The notes: a model not told the origin generated them from the sequence alone. A DNA stretch of 64,000 bases from Candidatus Finniella inopinata (GCA_943322985.2 CALPGA020000001.1:1-64000), one strand, 5' to 3'. Positions 16,373 to 25,477 are shown, numbered from the stretch's first letter. Numbers and translations: made by a program.

Positions 16373-17899
16373 GTGAGTTGTTCTTTAGTGAATCAAAAAG
16401 TCGTGCTGTGTATTTTGGATGGATGGGGAATTGGGCCCGAAGATGCCTACAACGGCATTAAAGCGGCTACTCATTGGCCAACTCTTTTACAAAAATATCC
16501 TAATACTCAATTGCAAGCTTCAGAGTATTATGTGGGTCTGCCAGATGGACAAATGGGCAATAGTGAAGTTGGACATATGACTATAGGCCTTGGCCGAGTA
16601 TTGATGCAAGACTTGCCAAAAATTGACCAAGCCATAGCTAGCGGTGAACTTAAAACAAATGAAAAAGTTCTAAATGCAATAGATCAACTTAAAAAAACGC
16701 AACGCCCTTGCCACCTTATGGGGTTGCTATCTCCTGGTGGGGTGCATTCACACATGAATCATATGATTGAAGTTGCCAAGCTTTTAAGTGATGCTGGAAT
16801 TACCGTTCACGTGCACGGATTTTTAGATGGGCGCGATACGCCACCTAAAAGTGCAGCAAGCTATGTAGGTGAATTCTTAAACGCAATTAAAGGACATTCA
16901 AACATTCATCTAAGCACTTTGGGTGGGCGCTATTTCGCTATGGATCGTGATAATCGTTGGGATAGAATTCATCTTGCTTATAAGGCAATAGTGCAAGCAC
17001 AAGCGCCTAAATTTTCAAATGCCGTTCTGGCTATTAATGCTTCTTATGAAAACGACATAACAGACGAATTTGTTCTTCCAATAATTAGTGAAAATTACAC
17101 AGGAATGCAAAATGGTGATGGGCTCTGGATGATTAACTTTAGGTCAGATCGAGTTCGGCAACTTTTACGTAGCCTTTTGGTTCAAGAATTTTGTCAGTTT
17201 GACCGAGGAAAAACTATTGATTTTGGGCCTACCTTAGCAATGAATGAATATGCGCAAGATCTTAATTTACTGATTCCATCTGTATTCTCAAAAAATATTG
17301 TTGATCAAAGTCTTGGAGAAGTTATTGCAAGCCACGGACTAAAGCAGTTACGTGTTGCAGAAACTGAAAAATATGCCCACGTCACTTTTTTCTTAAATGG
17401 TGGCCGTGAAAAACCTTTTCAACATGAAGAACGCACCATGATTCCTTCACCCAGTGTTGCGACTTATGATTTACAACCAGAAATGTCAGCAACCCAAGTG
17501 ACGTTAACCGTGACCCAAGCAATGAAACGTAATGACCTTAGTCTTATTGTAGTGAATTATGCCAATACTGATATGGTTGGGCATACTGGTGTTATTGATG
17601 CAATTTATAAAGCTGTAGACTGTGTTGATGCTTGCGTGAAAACTTTAGAACAAAAAGCCATAGAACATAATTGGACTCTTCTAATAACAGCCGATCATGG
17701 CAATGTCGAATGCATGAGAGAAAAAGATCATTCAACACCTCATACAGCACATACTTGTAACCCTGTGCCCTTTGTATTGGTAAATGGTAATGCTAAACAT
17801 TTAAATGTCGGTTCTCTTGCTGATGTTGCGGCAACAGTTTTAAGCATAATGGGGATTTCACAACCAAAAGAAATGACGGGCAATTCACTGCTATGTTAA
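16373..17899 (+). CDS. gpmI: 2,3-bisphosphoglycerate-independent phosphoglycerate mutase
   Basis: A 508-residue manganese-dependent mutase that interconverts 3- and 2-phosphoglycerate. The first metal site VLCILDGWGIG, the nucleophile serine in MGNSEVGH, GFLDGRDTPPKSA, GGRYFAMDRDNRW, NFRSDRVRQL and the later metal ligands in TDMVGHTG, ADHGNVE and HTAHT are all present at family spacing. Length is normal. The start is a GTG with no obvious ribosome-binding site. The following EnvC-like gene overlaps its stop by seven bases; gpmI, then an M23-family gene, then an S41 peptidase is a conserved alphaproteobacterial order. Confidence 0.95.
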   Translation: MSCSLVNQKVVLCILDGWGIGPEDAYNGIKAATHWPTLLQKYPNTQLQASEYYVGLPDGQMGNSEVGHMTIGLGRVLMQDLPKIDQAIASGELKTNEKVLNAIDQLKKTQRPCHLMGLLSPGGVHSHMNHMIEVAKLLSDAGITVHVHGFLDGRDTPPKSAASYVGEFLNAIKGHSNIHLSTLGGRYFAMDRDNRWDRIHLAYKAIVQAQAPKFSNAVLAINASYENDITDEFVLPIISENYTGMQNGDGLWMINFRSDRVRQLLRSLLVQEFCQFDRGKTIDFGPTLAMNEYAQDLNLLIPSVFSKNIVDQSLGEVIASHGLKQLRVAETEKYAHVTFFLNGGREKPFQHEERTMIPSPSVATYDLQPEMSATQVTLTVTQAMKRNDLSLIVVNYANTDMVGHTGVIDAIYKAVDCVDACVKTLEQKAIEHNWTLLITADHGNVECMREKDHSTPHTAHTCNPVPFVLVNGNAKHLNVGSLADVAATVLSIMGISQPKEMTGNSLLC

Positions 17900-18798
17900 A
17901 AGTCTTATTCATATTTTTTTGCTTTTTTTCTCTTCGCTGTGAAGTCCATAGAGAAGTGATTGAACAAGTACAAAAATGGCATAACATCCAACAACAGCTT
18001 GCCATTTTGTACAGTCAGCACACTCAAATAAATGACAACAAAGCTATTGCTGACCAAGAATTTTTTCACATTCAACAGCAATTGGGTGCAATTTATCTTG
18101 CACAAAAACGTTACCAACTTGGGTTTGGCACTGCCCTACTGCCCTCTGAAAAAGCAGTACATAATTACGTTAGAAAAAAGACATTTCTAACTTTAAAAAC
18201 TAAAGAGCTTATGCCTTTGTACACAAAGTATGCACAAGAATATCAAAAAAAATATGCCAGTGGTGACTTTGAGCGAATTCAAAAATTAATCAAACAACTT
18301 GAAGCGTTAAATGTGTTGCACATAAAATTATTTGAGCAAAATTCTCAATCACACGGGCTAAAATATTGGTCAGATACATCAAAAATTAATGAAATTTCTT
18401 CGATTCAGAATTGCATTAAAAAATTACCTGTGGGCACAGCAAGTAATAAGCCAAACCACTTGTTAAACTGGATCACTCCAGTTGCAGGGATTCGAGAAAA
18501 TTCATTAAAAATAATATGGGCCCCTCTTGCAGGAGCCATTGTTCTTTGTCCTGATAACGGCACAATATCCACAATTGGTTTATTAGATGGAAGCATTGTT
18601 GTTTTTATCAAACAGCAGCACTTTACTTACGTTGTTACAGGCCTAAGTAAATGCCTTGTCAATACGGGTGACAAGCTAACACAAGGGGAACCCCTGGGTT
18701 TTTGCGCTGAAGAAAATCCATGTTTAGTTGAGTTGCAATTGTGGCATGATGATGTAGCGTTAGATCCTGAGCCTTATCACAAGGTCGTACAGCTATGA
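17893..18798 (+). CDS. EnvC-like protein with coiled coil and degenerate LytM (M23) domain
   Basis: A 301-residue protein with an N-terminal signal peptide (LKVLFIFFCFFSLRCE), a helical, Gln/Lys-rich stretch likely to form a coiled coil (about 22-150) and a C-terminal domain laid out like LytM/M23: ITPVAG, WAPLAGAIVLCPDNGT, VVTGLSKCLVNTGDKLTQGEPLGF and VELQLWHDD. The metal-binding HxxxD and HxH residues of active M23 peptidases are absent, as in EnvC, which activates amidases instead of cutting the wall itself. That role is inferred from architecture and from its place between gpmI and the S41 peptidase gene. Confidence 0.75.
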   Translation: MLKVLFIFFCFFSLRCEVHREVIEQVQKWHNIQQQLAILYSQHTQINDNKAIADQEFFHIQQQLGAIYLAQKRYQLGFGTALLPSEKAVHNYVRKKTFLTLKTKELMPLYTKYAQEYQKKYASGDFERIQKLIKQLEALNVLHIKLFEQNSQSHGLKYWSDTSKINEISSIQNCIKKLPVGTASNKPNHLLNWITPVAGIRENSLKIIWAPLAGAIVLCPDNGTISTIGLLDGSIVVFIKQQHFTYVVTGLSKCLVNTGDKLTQGEPLGFCAEENPCLVELQLWHDDVALDPEPYHKVVQL

Positions 18799-19877
18799 AA
18801 TTATCTATCATTTTCTTTTTGTTATTAATTGGTTGCTCAAATCCCTATCAAGATTTACACGACAGCCTAGATGAAACCCTCGAAATTATTGATACTCTAT
18901 ACCCAGAAAAACCTGATCAAGATAGACTCCGTCAAGGCATGATACATGGGTTAATTCAAGGAATAGATGCACACGGATCTTATTTGAATGAAATGCAAAT
19001 CAAATCCTTAAGAGAAGCTGTTGATGGAGGGGAATTAAAATTAGGAATGATTTTAACTAAGCACAAAGATGGTTTGCTGGTCAAAAAAGTTTTTGAGAAA
19101 TCAGCATCATATGCAGCTGGAATTAAGGCCGACGATATTTTAACGCAATTTGATAAATCATCTTTAAAAAATATTGAACTGAATGATTTTCTAAATCTTA
19201 TAAAAGAAAAAAAAACATATGACATTGTACTTTTAAGAAACAGACAAAAACTCACGAAAGAGATTATTCCGGGCCATTTCACACCGCCAACCGCAGAATT
19301 AAAATGGTTTGGGAATGTTGCTTGTTTGAAGTTTGGTTGTGTAAGCAAAGAAGCTGCTGACGAAATACGTAATTATATTCAAAAAATTAAAACCAACAAA
19401 AAACTATCAGGACTTATTCTTGATTTGCGCGACTGCCCTGGGGGCAGCTTTGAAGCAGGAATCGGTATTGCAAGTCAATTTTTAGATGGACACCTTGTCG
19501 TTGAAATGCAAAAAAAAGATGTTTTTTCAAAATTTTGCTCATCAGGACCTGATAGTTTGAATAAGCTTTCTATGATTATTCTGCAAAACAAAAACACATG
19601 CTCTGCAGCAGAAATTATTGCAGCTGCATTAAAAGCGAATAAGCGCGCAACACTTATTGGTCAAAATACAGCAGGGGGAGCAACTGCAAAAGAAATGATT
19701 TCTTTCCCTAATCGTAAAGACGGGGTAATTATTTCAATTGCATTCTTAAATGACCCCCTTGGAAAAAGGATAGGTCATGAAGGAGTAGAGCCTGATATGC
19801 GTATAAAAGAAATAGTGGCGTCTAAAAACAAAGATTTATACATTGAAAAAGCATTGAGTATTTTTAGAACTAAGTAG
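18795..19877 (+). CDS. CtpA-like S41 peptidase lipoprotein lacking the usual catalytic lysine
   Basis: A 360-residue carboxy-terminal-processing-type protein. The N-terminus LSIIFFLLLIGCSNP carries a lipobox, so it is probably a lipoprotein. A PDZ domain follows (about 75-155: KLGMILTKHKDGLLVKKV, AAGIKADDIL), then the S41 core LILDLRDCPGGSFEAG and CSAAEIIAAALKANKRATLIGQNT. The nucleophile serine is in CSAAE. The usual T-F-G-K-G lysine motif reads TAGGATAKE, so the Lys of the Ser-Lys dyad is missing from its normal place. The protein is also shorter than typical CtpA (about 430-450). It may be inactive or use another base. It overlaps the preceding EnvC-like gene by four bases. Confidence 0.82.
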   Translation: MKLSIIFFLLLIGCSNPYQDLHDSLDETLEIIDTLYPEKPDQDRLRQGMIHGLIQGIDAHGSYLNEMQIKSLREAVDGGELKLGMILTKHKDGLLVKKVFEKSASYAAGIKADDILTQFDKSSLKNIELNDFLNLIKEKKTYDIVLLRNRQKLTKEIIPGHFTPPTAELKWFGNVACLKFGCVSKEAADEIRNYIQKIKTNKKLSGLILDLRDCPGGSFEAGIGIASQFLDGHLVVEMQKKDVFSKFCSSGPDSLNKLSMIILQNKNTCSAAEIIAAALKANKRATLIGQNTAGGATAKEMISFPNRKDGVIISIAFLNDPLGKRIGHEGVEPDMRIKEIVASKNKDLYIEKALSIFRTK

Positions 19878-19905
19878 AAAAAATTGGTAAATTTCTTGTT
19901 TTCTG

Positions 19906-19934
19906 TTGACAAAAAAGGCAATAAATGTAATCAT
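19906..19934 (+). promoter_or_regulatory. Sigma-70-like promoter of the leader region
   Basis: A perfect -35 box TTGACA (19906-19911) is followed after 17 bases by AATCAT (or TAATCA after 16), a fair -10. Transcription would start near 19941, upstream of the first small ORF at 19963. The assignment rests on sequence only. Confidence 0.45.
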
Positions 19935-19962
19935 GTTCACGTATAACTTGTTAAATGCATTT

Positions 19963-20046
19963 ATGGAAATGTTCTTTATTTCTTTAAGAAATTCTCTATC
20001 AAGTAAGCCCTCAGCTTTGTCTGGCGTTTGGCGTTGGCGTAGCTAA
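19963..20046 (+). CDS. Possible leader peptide ending in VWRWRS (27 residues)
   Basis: An ORF of 27 codons that ends SALSGVWRWRS-stop, with two Trp codons separated by one Arg codon close to the stop. That placement is like leader peptides of attenuation systems, where ribosome stalling at the codons sets downstream folding. There is no Shine-Dalgarno beyond AT-rich sequence, and an in-frame ATG further upstream (19933) lies at or before the predicted transcription start. It may be chance, but a second small ORF nearby repeats the WRWR run. Confidence 0.35.
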   Translation: MEMFFISLRNSLSSKPSALSGVWRWRS

Positions 20047-20155
20047 TCTTTAAACACCCCCTTATTAAATCAATTTAAAACTACAAAACACCAGCTTGAT
20101 TGCGTGGAATATTATGACATTTAGACATTTTATTAACATTTGTTGTGATTTTATC

Positions 20156-20221
20156 ATGCGTTGGCGATGGCGTTTGAATTTCAAAGAGAAGAAAATAAGA
20201 GAGAATTTTATGAGAAAATAA
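20156..20221 (+). CDS. Possible second leader peptide beginning MRWRWR (21 residues)
   Basis: A 21-codon ORF with MRWRWRLNF at its start, encoded by TGGCGATGGCGT, close in sequence to the TGGCGTTGGCGT of the first small ORF. An upstream in-frame ATG (20114) would lengthen it to 35 residues. It lies 122 bases before the start of the first secreted-protein gene. Whether it is translated is unknown; the shared WRWR coding is the only evidence. Confidence 0.3.
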   Translation: MRWRWRLNFKEKKIRENFMRK

Positions 20222-20342
20222 CTTAAGAATACTAATTTCAATCTCGCACACATCTCTCCCTTTTGTTTTGTCAGAAACAATCCTAATTTTCTTCTCCCTT
20301 AAAATAATAAGTTTTATTTAAAAAATTATCAGGAGAAGTATT

Positions 20343-21638
20343 ATGTCCGCAATTAATAAAATTACAATATTTTGTTTGTTAACAAGTTTCATTTTTGCGA
20401 TGAATCATGAAGAACGTGACCCTATAAACCTGGAACTGCTTAAGCGGTTTGAAGGTGGGAGTTACAGCTACCCTAAAATAGTTAAGGGCTTTTTTAATCA
20501 TACTGAGCAACACTCTCACGAAATAACTCGCGATGAAGTTGCAGATCAGTTTAATAAAATTTCAGCTGGGGAAACACGTCTATTGAGTCAATTTGATCCA
20601 TCTTTTGCAAGTGTATGTCATGACTCTACTCATTGCATACTCTTAATCCTGCGTGATGCAACACAGTATGCTGACCTTTCACAAGAAAAGAAGGATTTGT
20701 TGATGGCTTATTATGCACTTACCAAAACTAAAAAATTTGATAAATACGGCATGGATGCAGTTTATCGTGGAGACATCTCTGTTACAGATAGGGTAAACAA
20801 TGGAAGTCTGCGTCATCAATTACGAATAATGGCAAGTCGATATACACTTAGACTTTTAGAAAATGAGAATTCACGGGAGTGCATTGATATAGACAAAGGA
20901 ATTATTAGGGCGCCGACACTTTTTGGTATCAAAAGGTTTTTACAGTGCGCTAAAGAAAAGCAAATTCCTATGTATTTTAAACTTATTTGTTTCGATAGGA
21001 TAAGCGGGAGAAAGCACACAAAAGACATATACTTAAAATACTCTTATGAAGGAGATGAATTAATTTGTAATGGCCCTGTAAGAAAATCTGATAAAAAAAT
21101 TGGTATGGTAATTCGTGCATTTACGATTAAAGGAGGAAAAAAAGCATTAGAAAATCCTCATTATCTTGAGTTTAATGCTTTTTATCAAAGACAAGACCTT
21201 GAAAAACTTTTTTCGAATGGCTGCTTTTTTATGGAATTTTTGCTTAATGGTGCTGTTCTTAATGATGTTCGAAAAGATTATGAGAGTATTTATAGTGAGG
21301 ATGACCAAGCAAAATACAAAGAAGTAATTCAGGCATTCAAAGACATAGATCATATCATTGTTCCTGAAGATGCAGTTCCCGTTAGAAACTTTGATTATTA
21401 TTTAAAAACGCCTCTAAACTACGACTTTTACAACGTAAATTACCAAAGTATTGTGGGCATAACAGAAAATGAGCTACCACCTGTAATAACACATACATTT
21501 GCGTTCACCGGAGCTGATCTTTTGGAAGGTTTGGATATTCGATCAGGTGAAGTTGTTAAATTTGTGAGCACCCAAAGTACAGTCTCTTCAAAGCTAACTA
21601 CTGCAACAGACATATCTAATAATTCAGAAGAAAGGTAA
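20343..21638 (+). CDS. Secreted protein of unknown function (tandem pair, first member)
   Basis: A 431-residue protein with a signal peptide (ITIFCLLTSFIFA, about residues 7-19) and no recognised domain. The middle part, LRHQLRIMASRYTLRLLENE through FLQCAKEKQIPMYFKLICFD, lines up with LRHKISQYVDMYMKKLAKEL through FAYAKKYQVPVMLRVKCME in the next gene, so the two are paralogues. The C-terminus is Ser/Thr-rich. AGGAGA lies six bases before the ATG, a strong site for this genome. It follows the Trp-rich leader region and is five bases ahead of its paralogue. A role in interaction with a host is plausible but only inferred from secretion and lack of housekeeping homology. Confidence 0.7.
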   Translation: MSAINKITIFCLLTSFIFAMNHEERDPINLELLKRFEGGSYSYPKIVKGFFNHTEQHSHEITRDEVADQFNKISAGETRLLSQFDPSFASVCHDSTHCILLILRDATQYADLSQEKKDLLMAYYALTKTKKFDKYGMDAVYRGDISVTDRVNNGSLRHQLRIMASRYTLRLLENENSRECIDIDKGIIRAPTLFGIKRFLQCAKEKQIPMYFKLICFDRISGRKHTKDIYLKYSYEGDELICNGPVRKSDKKIGMVIRAFTIKGGKKALENPHYLEFNAFYQRQDLEKLFSNGCFFMEFLLNGAVLNDVRKDYESIYSEDDQAKYKEVIQAFKDIDHIIVPEDAVPVRNFDYYLKTPLNYDFYNVNYQSIVGITENELPPVITHTFAFTGADLLEGLDIRSGEVVKFVSTQSTVSSKLTTATDISNNSEER

Positions 21639-21643
21639 TTTTT

Positions 21644-22816
21644 ATGTATCTAAGGAACATTTTTAACATTTGTTTATTTACGTTAATAGGAGCTTTCCCC
21701 TTAAGGGGGAGTGCTTTTGAAATACTGAACTTATTCGAGCCAGCATTAATTCAAGAGACAAAAGATATTTTTAATGAAAGTGCTACTCAATATAAAAAAA
21801 CTGGCACTGTGCCTTTTAATATTCGAGAATCAGATCCGTCACAAGGGCGCGAGGATTGTGAAGAACAAGCCGTTGTTCTTCATGATTTATTAAGACAAGG
21901 CAAACTCTTTGATGAGCTTGAAGAAGAGGATCAAGAATATTTATTTCTTCGTCATCTTTTTAAAAAGGTAGATCAAAGAGATATTTTTGGCATGGTTGTC
22001 CAACGCGATGAAAGCTATTTTATTAAGAGGTTAGATCCAGAAATAGCATTAGCTTTACGCCATAAAATTTCACAATACGTGGATATGTATATGAAAAAGC
22101 TTGCTAAAGAGCTACTACCAAACAATTGTATGGATTCTTGTTTTGACCTTTTACCCATTGGAAAATTCAATCTTCCGCGTATTTCAACAACGGGTGGGAT
22201 TTTGATCTTGTTTGCGTATGCTAAAAAATATCAAGTCCCTGTAATGTTGCGTGTAAAATGCATGGAAGCGTTAGAAAATGGCCTCAAAGGACAAGGAGAA
22301 GCATTTCTTGCTTATGTTTATAATCCAAAGACAAAAATGTTTGAGTACAGCAGACGTATTAACCAGGATGCTCCTATTTTTTGTATTCGATGCTTTTCGA
22401 TTGCAGATCCTAAACAGAGCTTGCAAAAAATACCTGCAGATAAATCAACGCAAAAGATGGCTATGTTTTTTAATAATCTGAAAAGCGCTACTGATTTTAA
22501 ATCTTATATAGAGATATTAAAAAAAATAGACCTTAAAGATCTTATGCTATTGCTAGCCGCAAGGGAAGATTATGCACACAAACGCCCAATGGAAGATTCG
22601 AGCTTTTTTAAAAAATATCAACAAGTAGCGAATTTTTTCAATGAGAACGAGGAATATACTACAAAAGATGGCCAGTATACAAAAGAACCAAAAGCAATTG
22701 CAATTCGCCATATTTATGTAAGTTCTTTTAATCAACAACAAGCAGATACAAATAAGCGTACCGGTGAAAGAAATTTTGAAACTCTCGTCTCACTAAGACC
22801 CGAAGTGTTTTCGTAA
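21644..22816 (+). CDS. Secreted protein of unknown function (tandem pair, second member)
   Basis: A 390-residue protein with a signal peptide (IFNICLFTLIGAFPLRGSAFE). It shares with the preceding protein the order: acidic N-terminal part, LRH helix, long helical segment, then an A-K-x-x-Q-x-P beta strand ending in CME/CFD, and an I(R/I)xF region (AFTIKGG / CFSIADP). Its cysteines (CEEQ, NNCMDSC) do not match the paralogue's. No known domain is seen. AAGG lies eight bases before the ATG, five bases after the previous stop, so both are on one transcript. No terminator with a plus-strand T run follows; the hairpin at 22836 serves the opposite strand. Confidence 0.7.
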   Translation: MYLRNIFNICLFTLIGAFPLRGSAFEILNLFEPALIQETKDIFNESATQYKKTGTVPFNIRESDPSQGREDCEEQAVVLHDLLRQGKLFDELEEEDQEYLFLRHLFKKVDQRDIFGMVVQRDESYFIKRLDPEIALALRHKISQYVDMYMKKLAKELLPNNCMDSCFDLLPIGKFNLPRISTTGGILILFAYAKKYQVPVMLRVKCMEALENGLKGQGEAFLAYVYNPKTKMFEYSRRINQDAPIFCIRCFSIADPKQSLQKIPADKSTQKMAMFFNNLKSATDFKSYIEILKKIDLKDLMLLLAAREDYAHKRPMEDSSFFKKYQQVANFFNENEEYTTKDGQYTKEPKAIAIRHIYVSSFNQQQADTNKRTGERNFETLVSLRPEVFS

Positions 22817-22835
22817 AATCCATGGCATGAAAAAA

Positions 22836-22857
22836 GGAAGGGTGATTTTCGCCCTCC
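22836..22857 (-). terminator. Rho-independent terminator after priA
   Basis: A hairpin with arms around AGGGTG and CGCCCT, loop ATTTT, lies just past the priA stop. On the minus strand it is followed by TTTTTT. It ends the rsmH-to-priA transcript. Confidence 0.75.
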
Positions 22858-22868
22858 TCAATCATCAT

Positions 22869-24815
22869 TCAATGAAAAGCTAGGGGATCAATATCTACAA
22901 TTAGTCTTATACTATGTGGTTTGGTAACCTGAGAAAACCAGTGACGAATGAATGATTGTATAGCAAACCCCTTTGGGTATTTTAACAAAAACCGCCAACG
23001 AAATTGATTTTTTAACCTGGAAAGCGGTGCAGGAACTGGCCCCATAATAAAAATATCACTATGTTTGGGTGCAGTGTGCAGAAGCTTTCTACAAAAACTC
23101 AAAATTTCTGTATTATCACGCCCACTTATTAAGAACGAAGAAAGCCTGCCGAAAGGTGGCATACCATGCTGCTCACGATCTTCTAGTTCAAGCTCAACAA
23201 AACTTTCTTGGTCCCAGTTAGCCACAGCTTTAATAACTAAATGATCTGGATCATAAGTTTGTAAATAAACAGTACCTGGTTTTTGCTCTCGCCCACATCG
23301 TCCTGCAACTTGGTGCAACTGTTGATAAGTTCTTTCAGCACAACGCAAATCTGGCCCATTAAGCCCCATATCCGCATCAACCACACCTACTAATGTAATG
23401 TTTGGGAAGTGATACCCTTTGCTAAGCATTTGAGTTGCAACAATGATATCAAATTGATTATTTATAATCCCATCAACCATTTCTTGGGTGCGTTTTGGTG
23501 TATTTACCAAATCACTAGTCACACTTAAGATCCTAGCGTCAGGTAATAAGCTTGCTAAATCTTCGCTTAACCGCTCAACACCAGGGCCACAGGGACTTAA
23601 TGTTGCTTGAGAACAGTTAGGGCAAACTTCTGGAATTGGCTGCGTAAAATCACAATAATGGCAGTGAAGTCGGGGCTGATTTTTATGCTGAACCAATGCA
23701 ACGTCACAAGCAGCGCAAGTAATCTTAAAACCGCAATCACTACAAATTGTTAATGGAGCGTAACCACGTCTGTTTAAAAATAATAAGCTTTGCTCTTGGT
23801 TGATAATGCGTTTTTGAATCTCTTCAAAAAGAGTAGGGTGTAGCCATTGACTAGGGCGCTGCGTTTTTTTTAGGCCTCGCATGGAAAGAATATTCACCGT
23901 TGGCAGCGAAGCATTTCCAAAGCGACTATTAACCTTTAAGTGAGAGAATTTTCTCTGCTTAACATTGTAGATTGTCTCAAGACTTGGGGTGGCTGAAACT
24001 AATACAGCGTGAACCCCCTCTTCTTTTGCACGCAAAATAGCCATATCACGCGCGTGATAAATAATCACTTCATCTTGCTTGTATGATGGATCATGCTCTT
24101 CATCAATAACTAATAATCCTAGATTACTAAATGGCAATAATAAGGCAGATCTTGCACCCAACATAATACAAGGAGCACCCTGATGCGCTTGGTGCCAAAT
24201 AGAATTTCTTTGTTTAGGAGTGATTTGTGAATGCCATATCAAGGGCTTTTTCCCAAAACGCTCCTCAAACCGCTGACGAAACTGGGCTGTTAAAGCTATT
24301 TCAGGCAAAAGAATTAAAGTCTGTTTTCCTGATTCATAAGCTTTCACACTAGCTTCCAGATAAATCTCGGTCTTTCCACTTCCGGTCACGCCATCTAGCA
24401 AACTAATGTGAAATTCACCTAGTTTATTCACAATTGCATCTTTAGCAATACATTGCTCATGCGTGAGCTCAGGAACATTAAATACGTATTCAGCAGATGT
24501 TATGATCGGAGGAGAAATTTCTTTAGGTAACACATGCTTTATAAGAACACCTAACGGTGTAAGCGTATATTCAGCAAATTTCTTTAGAAAACCAATAAAA
24601 TGATTGGGCAGGACTAAAGGATAATAATTCAATATTTTTTTTAAGATGTGAGTAGAGTTAACCGGATTAGACGTCAATGACCATATCACCCCCATCGTCA
24701 CACTATTTTTTAAGGGGACTTCAACAAGCTGCCCCACCTTCGGAGAAATATCAAATGGCCACAAATATGTAAGCGGTCTATCTAGGATTGAAGGTACTGC
24801 AACTTCTACATTCAT
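22869..24815 (-). CDS. priA: Primosomal replication-restart helicase PriA
   Basis: A 648-residue superfamily 2 helicase that reloads the replisome at stalled forks. Domains in order are the 3'-OH-binding N-terminus (about 1-100), helicase lobe 1 with [15 protein letters not shown] (Walker A) and LLVIDEEHDPSYKQ (DEEH box), a zinc-binding insertion with paired cysteines (CSDCGFKITCAAC, CHYCDF, CPNC), and lobe 2 with the QMLSKGYHFPNITLVG and QVAGRCGR motifs. It is slightly shorter than E. coli PriA (732). Its start overlaps the stop of the DnaA-like gene by four bases. Confidence 0.95.
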   Translation of the reverse strand: MNVEVAVPSILDRPLTYLWPFDISPKVGQLVEVPLKNSVTMGVIWSLTSNPVNSTHILKKILNYYPLVLPNHFIGFLKKFAEYTLTPLGVLIKHVLPKEISPPIITSAEYVFNVPELTHEQCIAKDAIVNKLGEFHISLLDGVTGSGKTEIYLEASVKAYESGKQTLILLPEIALTAQFRQRFEERFGKKPLIWHSQITPKQRNSIWHQAHQGAPCIMLGARSALLLPFSNLGLLVIDEEHDPSYKQDEVIIYHARDMAILRAKEEGVHAVLVSATPSLETIYNVKQRKFSHLKVNSRFGNASLPTVNILSMRGLKKTQRPSQWLHPTLFEEIQKRIINQEQSLLFLNRRGYAPLTICSDCGFKITCAACDVALVQHKNQPRLHCHYCDFTQPIPEVCPNCSQATLSPCGPGVERLSEDLASLLPDARILSVTSDLVNTPKRTQEMVDGIINNQFDIIVATQMLSKGYHFPNITLVGVVDADMGLNGPDLRCAERTYQQLHQVAGRCGREQKPGTVYLQTYDPDHLVIKAVANWDQESFVELELEDREQHGMPPFGRLSSFLISGRDNTEILSFCRKLLHTAPKHSDIFIMGPVPAPLSRLKNQFRWRFLLKYPKGFAIQSFIRHWFSQVTKPHSIRLIVDIDPLAFH

Positions 24816-25477
24816 GCTGAAAAAAGGTGATGTAGCATGCTAACTGTAATCGGTTTGCGTTGCTGTGCTGAAAGCGTATCAATTTTTTTTGCCCACTGAC
24901 AGATAGCTGGAAAATTCCTATCTATCCGACGAGATAAATATTCGAGAATAGCATTATCAACAACGATTCCTTTATCTTTCCATATCTTTTCAAGCACACG
25001 CTTTAGAGTATCGTCATCAGGATTATGCATTTCTGCGCTGATGAATGTTGCCAACCGAGATCGCCAATCAGGAAGACTAACTGGCCACAGAGAAGGAGGG
25101 TTAATGGCACTAATAATCAGTAATTTGTTTTGTTCTCTTACCAAATTATAAAGGTGAAACCACCACACATCATCTTCTACCTTATGAGCATCATCAAGAA
25201 TTAGAACTTGCTGATCTCCATAAACCCAATCCCATAAATTTGTTGTAAGTGCTTGATTTGCAGTATTGTAAGTTAAATTATAGTCTTTAGCCATTCCCTG
25301 CAATAAGTGCGTTTTTCCACAACCAGAATCTCCATATATGCAAACAAACTTATCTTTTGTTGTGCCTTGAAGAGCAGCATGAAAGAGATCAAAAGCCATC
25401 TGATTGCAGTTAGCAACAACAAAATCACACAATTCGTAACTTTGAGCATACCCCAAAGGCAACAATCCTTGCTGCAC
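24812..25477 (-). CDS. hdaA: DnaA-like ATPase, Hda/HdaA type
   Basis: A 221-residue AAA+ protein related to DnaA but lacking the DNA-binding domain, as in Hda, which with the sliding clamp triggers ATP hydrolysis by DnaA and limits re-initiation. Walker A is GDSGCGKTHL, Walker B is VLILDDAHK, sensor 1 is in LLIISAINPP and the Arg finger region in PDWRSRLATF. The N-terminal QQGLLPLG resembles the clamp-binding QxxLPL motif of Hda. The start is a GTG five bases past the previous stop. It overlaps priA, so replication restart and initiation control share a transcript. Confidence 0.85.
   Translation of the reverse strand: MQQGLLPLGYAQSYELCDFVVANCNQMAFDLFHAALQGTTKDKFVCIYGDSGCGKTHLLQGMAKDYNLTYNTANQALTTNLWDWVYGDQQVLILDDAHKVEDDVWWFHLYNLVREQNKLLIISAINPPSLWPVSLPDWRSRLATFISAEMHNPDDDTLKRVLEKIWKDKGIVVDNAILEYLSRRIDRNFPAICQWAKKIDTLSAQQRKPITVSMLHHLFSA

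Larger units (their letters stand above)
19878..20342 (+). other. Long leader region before the tandem secreted-protein genes
   Basis: This 465-base stretch holds a promoter-like element near its start, two very short ORFs each carrying a Trp-Arg-Trp-Arg run, and AT-rich sequence with no GC-rich terminator hairpin. A good ribosome-binding site (AGGAGA) ends it, six bases before the ATG at 20343. No RNA gene is recognised. Confidence 0.6.

Noticed and set aside
19878-20342. Classical trp operon attenuator
   Set aside because: No trp or aromatic pathway gene follows and no GC-rich terminator/antiterminator pair could be drawn; kept only as a possible new leader type.
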